Source: an uncultured Bryobacterales bacterium
GTDB lineage: Bacteria; Acidobacteriota; Terriglobia; Bryobacterales; UBA6623
Reading direction: 5' to 3'
Length of the DNA: 64,000 nt
Assembly: GCA_951813605.1 (NCBI GenBank)
Contig: OX638379.1
Span: 2,180,471 to 2,244,470, forward strand
The position numbers were made by a program, and so were the translations under genes. Position 1 is the stretch's first letter. The number at the start of each line of letters is the position of its first letter. Shown piece by piece: positions 57,774 to 64,000 of this stretch. The notes under the pieces were generated by a model, which saw only the letters and a program-made list of their open reading frames with translations, was not told where the DNA came from and ran no database searches.

Positions 57774-58109
57774 TCAGTTCGGAGGCCCGCTCGGCTCGAC
57801 GGCCGCGGACTGACGTAGGCGTATTGCCTCCAGCACCTGAATCCCTTTCCCGATCCCCTGGCAGAGGAATCCGAGTGCCGCGTGGAAGAGCACGACAACA
57901 CTCGATGCGAGAAGGCCACCGACCGTGACGCCTGCACGTCGGGTGCCGATTCCGAAGAAACCCGCGCTGGGCTGCGACGAGCTCCAGAGCATGTACAGCC
58001 CGGCGACGATTCCCACGTACACGAGCGTCTTTCCCGTGACAATCAACGCTTTGTCCACAGGAGTGGACTCAATCCATCGGATTACGGGCATATTCCGTAG
58101 TTGTGCCAT
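57774..58109 (-). CDS. Small two-helix membrane protein
   Basis: 111 residues: ALIVTGKTLVYVGIVAGLYM (helix 1) and VTVGGLLASSVVVLFHAALG (helix 2) with a short loop containing FFGIGTRRAG. AGGGAG eight bases before the ATG supports the start. No family recognised. It is upstream of the small lipoprotein gene, and immediately downstream of the TonB remnant on the same strand, so the two may once have followed a TonB gene. Confidence 0.68.
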   Translation of the reverse strand: MAQLRNMPVIRWIESTPVDKALIVTGKTLVYVGIVAGLYMLWSSSQPSAGFFGIGTRRAGVTVGGLLASSVVVLFHAALGFLCQGIGKGIQVLEAIRLRQSAAVEPSGPPN

Positions 58110-58137
58110 CTTGATTTCTCCCTCTTCCGTGCACGGC

Positions 58138-58515
58138 CTAGTGCAACGTGAAGTTGACAGTTACGGTGGTGACCATCTGCACCGGCACGTCGTTCAGCAA
58201 GGGGCGACCTCAGCACTCTAACATACTCGACTTCTCCTGCTTGTTCCGATGACCGTCTCGAGAATCACCACGTCTTGCGCCCGCATCCGTCTCGCCGCAG
58301 GGGGATAGATGGGCGGCAGTGGCGCACCTTGGTCGGGCCGGTACCGTTGCCGCCAACCCGCACAGGCTCCTGCGCACCCCCCAGCTGCGTCGCGGCCACT
58401 GACGGTCCCGGTCGGAGCGAGTCGCTTCCACCGCTATTCGCTGCCGAGCCGATTGACGCAGCCACCGCGGCAGGGCCTCCACCCACGTTCTCGGCACCTG
58501 CACCGACCGCCGCCT
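58138..58515 (-). pseudogene. TonB-type energy transducer, C-terminal domain remnant
   Basis: A Gly/Ala/Pro-rich linker (SDSLRPGPSVAATQLGGAQE) leads to PVRVGGNGTGPTKVRH; the frame then shifts and continues PPIYPPAARRMRAQDVVILE and TVIGTS; the strand and turn that should follow are deleted, and the end of the domain reappears as LLNDVPVQMVTTVTVNFTLH before TAG. The KVxxxxPxYPxxA and PVxxxxxTVTVNF patterns identify a TonB C-terminal domain. Frameshift plus internal deletion make it dead; its 5' end is cut by a transposase remnant. Confidence 0.78.
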
Positions 58516-58518
58516 CCT

Positions 58519-58908
58519 GTAAAGAAGGTCGTCGCGGACAAGGGGTACCACAGCGATGGGGTGCTGCTGGGGCTGGAGGAGGCGGGACAGGAAGCGCACA
58601 TTCCGGAGCCGCAGCGGGCGGAACGGGATTTCGAGGGGAAGCCGGAAGCCAAGCGGGTCGTCGAGGGGAACCGGGAGCGCGTGGGGAGCGCGGAAGGCAA
58701 GCGCCTGCAGAAGCTGCGCACGGACAAGGTGGAGCGGTCGATGGCCCACATGTACGAGACGGGCGGGATGCGGCGGCTGTACTTGCGGGGGCGGGCGAAC
58801 ATTCGCAAGCGGCTGCTGGTGCATGCCTGTGGGTTCAACCGGGGGGTGCTGATGAGGTCAGTCACCGGGATCGGTACGCCCCGCACGCTGCAAGGGCAGG
58901 GGTGCTAG
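58519..58908 (+). mobile_element. IS1182/IS5-like transposase, C-terminal remnant
   Basis: The plus strand reads KKVVADKGYHSDGVLLGLEE, KRLQKLRTDKVERSMAHMYE, TGGMRRLYLRGRANIRKRLL and VHACGFNRGVLMRSVTGIGT, the C-terminal half of an IS1182-type transposase including ADKGYHS with one catalytic Asp. The N-terminal half is absent. The non-coding-looking tail beyond the stop continues toward 59048, where an IS256-type element is inserted. Confidence 0.8.
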
Positions 58909-59040
58909 CTAGCTGCCCACCTTGGTTTCGCCGGTTGTTTGCCGTTCAGGGATACCTGGAGCGCCCTTCTGGGCACGATCAGGGGCGTATTGGGGCTCAG
59001 ACGGGGAGATAGCCCGGAACTCGCCGAAAAACTCGCATAG

Positions 59041-59048
59041 GCCGTCGA
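59041..59048. repeat. 8-bp target-site duplication, left copy
   Basis: GCCGTCGA immediately precedes the left inverted repeat of the IS256-family element and recurs directly after its right end. Confidence 0.85.
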
Positions 59049-60422
59049 GGGACTGTCAGAATTTCCGTGTGTGAGGTTGCTGCATCTTGATTTGCCCGTC
59101 CACGGTGACGGAGCCTATGATGCCCATGCGGCTGAGTTCTCATGGCGTCACCAGCCGAAATCTTGCGCCGAACTGGAGGGCGAACTCGGTGCGCGCCGGG
59201 TGCCGGAACGCGGGCGGCCGCACCCATTTCCGTGCGACCTTCCGCAGCGCCAGGCAGAGCAGCTTGGCCGCTGCCCGGTCATTCGGGAAGTGCCCCCGCG
59301 TGCGCACTGCGCGGCGCACCGTGCTGTGCAAGCTCTCCATCGCGTTGGTCGTGTAAATCGCCCGGCGTAGCGGTTCGGAGAACGCGAGGAACGGGATGAT
59401 CTGCGGCCAGCGGGAACGCCAGCTCCGAGCGATAGCCGGATACTTCCGTCCCCAGGGGCCGGCCTCGAACGCGTCCAGCGCGGCCTCGGCCTGCTCCGCC
59501 CCCGGCGCCCGGTAAACGGCCTGCAGTGCCGCCGCCAGCTTCTTGCGCTCCTGATACGAGGCATGCGCCAGGGAGTAGCGGATCAAATGCACGATGCAGG
59601 CTTGCACCAGGGCTTGAGGATACACCGCTTCAATCACCTCCGGAAAGCCCTTCAGGCCGTCGGTCACCGCCACCAGCACGTCCTGCATCCCCCGCGCTTT
59701 CAACTCGTGCATCACCTTCAGCCAGAACTTCGCGCCCTCCGTCTGCTCGATCCAGAACCCCAGCACCTCCTGGCACCCCGCGCAGGTCACCCCGATCCCC
59801 CTGTAGACCGCCTTGTTCCGCACCAGGCCCTCCTCGCGAATCTTCACCCGCAGCGCGTCGCAGTACACGATGGCGTACACCTCCTCCAGCGGCCGCGACT
59901 GCCATTCCAGAATCTCCGCATGCACCGCGTCCGTCACCTTGGAAATCAGCTCCGCCGAGACCGAGACCCCGTACAGCTCCTCGACATGCCCGCGAATCTC
60001 GCGCGTGCTCAAGCCCCGCGCATGCATCGCAATCACCTTGCCGTCAAAACCTGGCAGGCGCCGGCAGTACTTCTCGATCAGGCGCGGCTCGCAGCGGCCC
60101 AGGCGATCCCGCGGAACCGACCGCCTCCATCGCCCCGCTGCCCGTCAATACCCGCTTGCGGTTGTGACCGTTGCGGTGGTTCCTCGCCCCGGCCTCGTGC
60201 GCGCCCTCCCAATGCGCCTCCCTCTCCGCGTTCAGCGCCCGCTCGGCAACTGCCTTGCGCAAATCCGCCAGCAACTCACCGTTGCGAAACGCCTCTAGCG
60301 GGTCCTCTCCCGCCAGCAACTCGTCCAATACCTCGTCGCTGATCCGCTGCTTGTGCTTCGTCATCAGAGGTCCTCCTTTCAGACCATCCTAAGACCTCAC
60401 ACACGGAATTTCTGACAGGGCC
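59049..60422 (-). mobile_element. Complete IS256-family element with inverted repeats and target duplication
   Basis: 1374 bases. The left end GGGACTGTCAGAATTTCCGT matches the reversed right end GGCCCTGTCAGAAATTCCGT with three mismatches, and similarity continues GTGTGAGGT on both sides. Both ends are flanked by the 8-bp direct repeat GCCGTCGA, the usual target duplication size of this family, so insertion was by transposition and both ends are intact. The single transposase gene inside, on the minus strand, is frameshifted. Joining the flanks without the element restores one continuous stretch across the old target. Confidence 0.9.
59140..60364 (-). pseudogene. IS256-family transposase, frameshifted
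   Basis: N-terminal part from ATG 60364 (GGAGG upstream): VLDELLAGEDPLEAFRNGEL, LRKAVAERALNAEREAHWEG and KRVLTGSGAMEAV. Near 60125 one base is gained or lost, and the protein continues in another frame as VPRDRLGRCEPRLIEKYCRR, LPGFDGKVIAMHARGLSTRE and on through YAIVYCDALRVKI (Asp), VLVAVTDGLKGFPEVIEAVY (Asp) and TTNAMESLHSTVRR (Glu) to the stop. The DDE residues are all present. Either the copy is inactive, or the base is an assembly error. Confidence 0.9.
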
Positions 60423-60430
60423 GCCGTCGA
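60423..60430. repeat. 8-bp target-site duplication, right copy
   Basis: GCCGTCGA directly after the right inverted repeat, identical to 59041-59048. Confidence 0.85.
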
Positions 60431-60612
60431 AGGACCACCAGGCAAGGCCGCCGACCGGCGTGGTCGGCAAAGCCACTTAAACCACAGGCTGCTAAGCCTC
60501 ATCCGCGGTTAGAAAGGAGGCCGTAGGTTCCGGTGCCCGATCATTGGAGGGTTGATTCGCCGACGATAATCTCGTGATCGCAGTGATGCACTCCGTTGCA
60601 CGACGACCCACT

Positions 60613-60630
60613 GTCGACCTGGAGGTCGAC
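60613..60630. promoter_or_regulatory. 18-bp palindrome upstream of prmC
   Basis: GTCGACCT-GG-AGGTCGAC, perfect 8-base arms, 33 bases before the prmC start. It could be an operator or a small hairpin; no regulator is known. Confidence 0.3.
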
Positions 60631-60662
60631 ACTGACGGAATCCGGCTGCCGGCGATTGTGAC

Positions 60663-61526
60663 TTGGAGCGGACTGGATTGACGCTGGCCGACACATTACG
60701 AGATGGCGAGCGACTCCTGCGCGAGCACCGAGTCGACGTCCCCGAGCTGACCGCCAGGGTCTTGCTCGCCGATGCTCTGGGTCGAGACCAAGCCTGGCTG
60801 GTCGCCCACGCCGAAGATCGGATCCATCCGGAGAGCGAAGCGTCGTACCGACAGATGGTGCGGTCAAGGTGTTCTGGCACCCCGACTCAATACATTCGGG
60901 GGATCCAAGAGTTCTGCGAACTCGAATTCCGCGTCACGCCGGACGTCTTGATTCCCCGCCCCGAGACCGAGCACCTAGTAGAAGCGGCAATCGAGCGCAT
61001 TCGGCCGGGCAACCGAGTTGTTGACATCGGCACGGGATCCGGGGCGATCGCGGTGGCACTTGCCAAGCAGGTGCCGGATGCGGCGATCACAGCGTCCGAT
61101 ATTTCCATCGCAGCGGTGAAGGTCGCGGCCGACAATGCCCGGAGACTGGGGGTTGACGTTCGATTCTGTATCGCGGACCTCGGGGAGGCGTTTCGTACCC
61201 GGCGTTTCGACATAGTGGTTTCGAACCCGCCCTACGTGCCCCTGAGGGACGCGGGCGGCTTGCCAAAGGAGTTGAGGCACGAGCCGTCGGTCGCACTCTA
61301 CGGCGGGGAGGACGGATTGCGAATCTTCGAGCGTCTAGTTGAAGAGGTGCCGCGCATTCTAATGCCCGAGGGGTGGCTGCTGGCTGAGATCGGATTCGGT
61401 TCCCGCCCCGGACTGGAGCGGATTCTCGACCGACCGGAGTGGGCGGAGCCGGAATTCCTGCCGGATCTAGCCGGGATCGACCGAGTCGTCGCCGTTCGGC
61501 GGGCGCGCAGGCAGAGCGATGCGTAG
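60663..61526 (+). CDS. prmC: Peptide chain release factor N5-glutamine methyltransferase
   Basis: Methylates the GGQ glutamine of release factors. The 287-aa protein has the N-terminal helical domain (GERLLREHRVDVPELTARVL, LADALGRDQAWLVAH), TPTQYIRGIQEFCELEFRVT, DVLIPRPETEHLVEAA, SAM site VVDIGTGSGAIAVALAK and the catalytic NPPY in DIVVSNPPYVPL. The start codon is uncertain: TTG 60663, or TTG 60678. Usually prmC follows prfA; here the upstream sequence is IS debris and the palindrome, so the release-factor gene is elsewhere or was displaced. Confidence 0.93.
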   Translation: MERTGLTLADTLRDGERLLREHRVDVPELTARVLLADALGRDQAWLVAHAEDRIHPESEASYRQMVRSRCSGTPTQYIRGIQEFCELEFRVTPDVLIPRPETEHLVEAAIERIRPGNRVVDIGTGSGAIAVALAKQVPDAAITASDISIAAVKVAADNARRLGVDVRFCIADLGEAFRTRRFDIVVSNPPYVPLRDAGGLPKELRHEPSVALYGGEDGLRIFERLVEEVPRILMPEGWLLAEIGFGSRPGLERILDRPEWAEPEFLPDLAGIDRVVAVRRARRQSDA

Positions 61527-61653
61527 CCGCTGCAAGGGTTCCATGATCACGGCGCCGGATGAAGGCGGATCGCAGATATGACACGATGGGAGCGGTCCGG
61601 CCCATAGGGATCGACGCGCCCCGCACGGGAAGTATCCGACCCTAGAGCTAAGC

Positions 61654-62895
61654 ATGAGAATCACAAAGGTCGAAGGGCTCCTGATGTCCTGTCCCTTCGA
61701 AGAGCCGATCCCGTTGCCATTCTTCGGCGGCCTGCGCACCGTCCTCAAGCGCGACGCGATGCTGATCCGGGTCTCGACAGACTCCGGGATCAAGGGCTTC
61801 GCACCGGGCCCGGCCCATGTCCGGGCCGCCCGCGAAATCGACACGCTCATCGGGCCCTTTCTAGAAGGGCGCGACCCGGCGAAGTGGCGGGATTTCCGAT
61901 TCCAAGCCGCTCTGGAGACCCAGAAGACCTATCACGCGGTCGAGGTCGCGGTGATCGACGCCGCAGCCAAGGCCGAGGGTGCCACCATGTCGGACCTGCT
62001 GGGCGGGCGCAAAAGACAACAGATCAAGTGCTACGGCTCGGCGGGGATGTACATGCCGCCCGAGGGCTACGCCGAAGAGGCGTCGGCGGTGCAGGAGCTG
62101 GGCTTTCCGGCCTACAAGCTCCGGCCCGCCGCGGGCCCCGCGGGCGATCTCCGAATCGCGGAGGCGATCAGGACGGCAACCGGACCGGAGTTTGGCATGA
62201 TGCTCGACTGCCACGGATGGTGGCGCATGGGCGACCGAAGCTACTCGCCTCAAACGATCGAGAACCTCTGTCGCGACTTGGCACCGACAAACCCCTATTG
62301 GGTCGAAGAGCCGCTGCCGCCAGACGACCACCAAGCCTACAAAGAGCTCAACGGCAGCCAGCCCGTCCCGATCGCGTCGGGAGAGCACGAGCCGGACGAG
62401 GAATCATTCCGAGACTTGATCGAGTCGGGCGGCGTCGACTTCGTGCAAATGGACGTTTGCTGCCAAGGGGGCTTCGCGATGGGCCAGCGTGTCTTCGCCG
62501 CGGCAGAGCAGCAAGGCATCCGATTCGCCTTCCATAGCTGGGGCACGCTGCTCGAGGTCATCGCCGCTGCGCAGCTCGGTGTGTGCTGGGACGAAAATGT
62601 GGTCGAGTGGCTCGAATACCCGCTGCACTCCAACCACGGAAAGCCGGGAATGTATGCGTTTCCCGCCGCGGACGAAATCCTGACGGAGCCGCTAGAGCTG
62701 CGCGACGGCTACCTGATCATGCCGGACAAGCCCGGCATGGGAGTGGATGTCGACGAGTCGGTTGTGGACCGCTATCCCTTCCTGCCGGGCCCTTGGTCAA
62801 TCTTCCAGATTGACTCGCCGCCGGAGACGCTGGCAGTCGATGGTGACCATAGCGTGCCCTGGGTGGATGTGGACGGGACTCGGCTCGACGCATGA
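61654..62895 (+). CDS. Enolase-superfamily enzyme (mandelate racemase/muconate lactonizing type)
   Basis: A 413-aa Mg2+-dependent enzyme of the MR/MLE group. N-terminal capping domain RITKVEGLLMSCPFEEPIPL; barrel with base region GFPAYKLRP (Lys), metal ligands Asp in GMMLDCHGWW, Glu in YWVEEPLPPDD and Glu in IPIASGEHEPDEESF, then FVQMDVCCQGGFAMGQRVFA and FAFHSWGTLLEVIAAAQLG with the late His. Probably a sugar-acid dehydratase or racemase; the substrate is undetermined. The GntP permease at 31.5 kb may import such acids but is not linked. Confidence 0.9.
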   Translation: MRITKVEGLLMSCPFEEPIPLPFFGGLRTVLKRDAMLIRVSTDSGIKGFAPGPAHVRAAREIDTLIGPFLEGRDPAKWRDFRFQAALETQKTYHAVEVAVIDAAAKAEGATMSDLLGGRKRQQIKCYGSAGMYMPPEGYAEEASAVQELGFPAYKLRPAAGPAGDLRIAEAIRTATGPEFGMMLDCHGWWRMGDRSYSPQTIENLCRDLAPTNPYWVEEPLPPDDHQAYKELNGSQPVPIASGEHEPDEESFRDLIESGGVDFVQMDVCCQGGFAMGQRVFAAAEQQGIRFAFHSWGTLLEVIAAAQLGVCWDENVVEWLEYPLHSNHGKPGMYAFPAADEILTEPLELRDGYLIMPDKPGMGVDVDESVVDRYPFLPGPWSIFQIDSPPETLAVDGDHSVPWVDVDGTRLDA

Positions 62896-62943
62896 GCAAG
62901 ACCCGGTGGAGACCCCGAGCGAGCGCAGCCTCGCCGGTTCGCG

Positions 62944-63141
62944 CTAGCGTCGGTGCATACGCTTCCGCTTACGAAGCCGCTTGCGAGCGAGAGCCTGCTT
63001 GAGACGCCTCTTTTCGCCCGGTTTCATGTAGTACGAGTGCCGTTTAACATCCTTGATGATGTCTTCCTGCTGCACCTTGCGCTTGAATCGCCTCAAAGCA
63101 ATATCCAAGGGCTCGCCTTCAGTGACGTGGATTTCAGCCAT
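62944..63141 (-). CDS. rpsU: 30S ribosomal protein S21
   Basis: 65 residues: AEIHVTEGEPLDIALRRFKR, KVQQEDIIKDVKRHSYYMKP, GEKRRLKQALARKRLRKRKR. The very basic helical sequence is the S21 family in full. S21 joins the small subunit late and helps initiation on some mRNAs. The gene stands alone, convergent with the enolase-superfamily gene. Confidence 0.96.
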   Translation of the reverse strand: MAEIHVTEGEPLDIALRRFKRKVQQEDIIKDVKRHSYYMKPGEKRRLKQALARKRLRKRKRMHRR

Positions 63142-63648
63142 GAACTAGATGCACCCCCCTTCCCGGGACAGGCTCCCTTGGACACCGAGCGAATGCACGC
63201 CCGCTGCCCGCCTTCATCATACAGCCTCCGACCCAGTCATTGGTCGGCACGCGTCCGAGCAGCCATCTGCGTTGGCCGCCCCGCACTCGACCGGCAATCC
63301 ATTGATAGATCGGGCCACGGCCGTCGCGTGTCGAGGACGGCGGCATTCCTGCTGGGCGGCCCTCGCATCGATAGCCCGGCAAGCTCAAAACAAGCGAGAC
63401 GGCACGCCTTGTCGACAGGTGTAGCAGTGCCGACCGATGGAAGGTGAGGATCCGAGCCTCGCCAGGATCGCCTAGTGCGGAATCCGATGGCTAGTGGCAT
63501 CGCAACCGCGGAGGACCATGAGGCGAGCGATACGGCGGTGGGCGAAAGGCCCGCCCGCATGACAAGTGAACGGCCATAGCGAGCCAATGTCGCCGGAACT
63601 CGCTTGGATATGATTGGGACGATCAGCGATGCGCTCCTGACGACTGAA
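63142..63648. other. Intergenic, nothing recognised
   Basis: About 500 bases between the rpsU start and the next plus-strand gene. It must hold the rpsU promoter on the minus strand. No ORF with family similarity and no RNA gene was found. Confidence 0.4.
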
Positions 63649-64000
63649 ATGCTTACCTTTCCCCGTATTCTCGCTTGCTGCGTAGCCCTCGCGGCAGTGC
63701 CACCGCAGGCCGTCGGACAACGATTCCGCATTCTCTTCGGAGGTGCCGGCACGGCAGTGGCCGATTGGAGCGGATCGCTGTCAGCGACACCTGGAACAGT
63801 GTCGATCGTGGCGGCCCATCATTTCGGCCCAGAAGAAACATTCGACGAGTCCAGCTGGCAGTGCGGCAACCAATGGGACGGCAAGCTCCAAATGGAGCCT
63901 GCCGACCAAGCCGCTTTCTCGCCGACGCGGTGGAAAGGCGTCGTGGCAGATGTTGACGGCGGCGACGACACTCGCATCTCGGTCAAGACGGCGCAGGGCA
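63649..64000 (+). CDS. Exported protein of unknown function, cut by the window end
   Basis: 117 residues are visible. The signal peptide is MLTFPRILACCVALAAVPPQ with cleavage near AVGQ. The mature part, FRILFGGAGTAVADWSGSLS, continues HHFGPEETFDESSWQCGNQW and KGVVADVDGGDDTRISVKTA, beta-rich and without a recognised family. An in-frame ATG at 63610 exists but would place 13 residues before the leader. The end of the protein is outside the window. Confidence 0.7.
   Translation, partial: MLTFPRILACCVALAAVPPQAVGQRFRILFGGAGTAVADWSGSLSATPGTVSIVAAHHFGPEETFDESSWQCGNQWDGKLQMEPADQAAFSPTRWKGVVADVDGGDDTRISVKTAQG

Overview
The window is GC-rich bacterial DNA from a Gram-negative (an lpxD gene, TonB-type remnants, many signal peptides and lipoproteins). 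The gene set fits Acidobacteriota of the Bryobacter/Solibacter type. That is an inference from family content: a DUF1553 protein, two DUF1501 proteins, secreted PQQ propellers, a dihaem cytochrome c, an NtrY/NtrX pair, a cupinless CaiB/BaiF CoA transferase, and a decayed Oar-like TonB receptor whose LPLNGRN-type motif is characteristic of that phylum. No rRNA or tRNA was seen, so the taxon is not proven.

Layout. 0-4 kb: DUF1553 (cut by the window edge), DUF1501, CoA transferase. 4-5.7 kb: a TonB-dependent receptor pseudogene. 5.8-9.4 kb: an NtrYX-like two-component pair whose regulator has a degenerate GAFTGA loop. 10-14 kb: a MATE exporter directly followed by a kelch-sodium symporter fusion. 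14.6-19.2 kb, minus strand: a secreted protein, a PQQ dehydrogenase overlapping its cytochrome c, and a second PQQ-like propeller. 19-25.6 kb: ubiX, a nucleoside deoxyribosyltransferase, a DCC-type thiol protein, nitronate monooxygenase, then a compact envelope run (two glycosyltransferases, prepilin peptidase, lpxD).

25.9-29.7 kb is an accessory island: a frameshifted secreted protein, a nucleotidyltransferase with its overlapping partner (possible toxin-antitoxin pair), a ParA ATPase whose downstream gene was cut by an IS256-type fragment, and a dead tyrosine recombinase. 30-49 kb returns to metabolism: PhoD phosphatase, GntP permease, an ECHDC3-like hydratase, decayed fragments, DUF1501, a DUF6282-yfiH-hpt operon, a large unrecognised exported protein, SDR, and a VTT-DUF547 fusion / disulfide oxidoreductase / glycosyltransferase / feoA-feoB cluster.

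50-60.5 kb is a graveyard of nested insertion sequences: IS256, IS3, IS1380, integrase-type, IS110 and IS1182-like pieces, including an IS256-family copy with both inverted repeats and an 8-bp target duplication. An M48 protease and two small envelope genes lie among the debris, with fragments of ParA, an ArdC-like antirestriction protein and a TonB. 60.6-64 kb: prmC, an enolase-superfamily enzyme, rpsU and the start of a secreted protein.

The general impression is a genome losing genes by stop codons, frameshifts, internal deletions and IS insertion. Some single-base frameshifts could instead be assembly errors. All gene starts were chosen by eye from ribosome-binding sites, overlaps and signal peptides.
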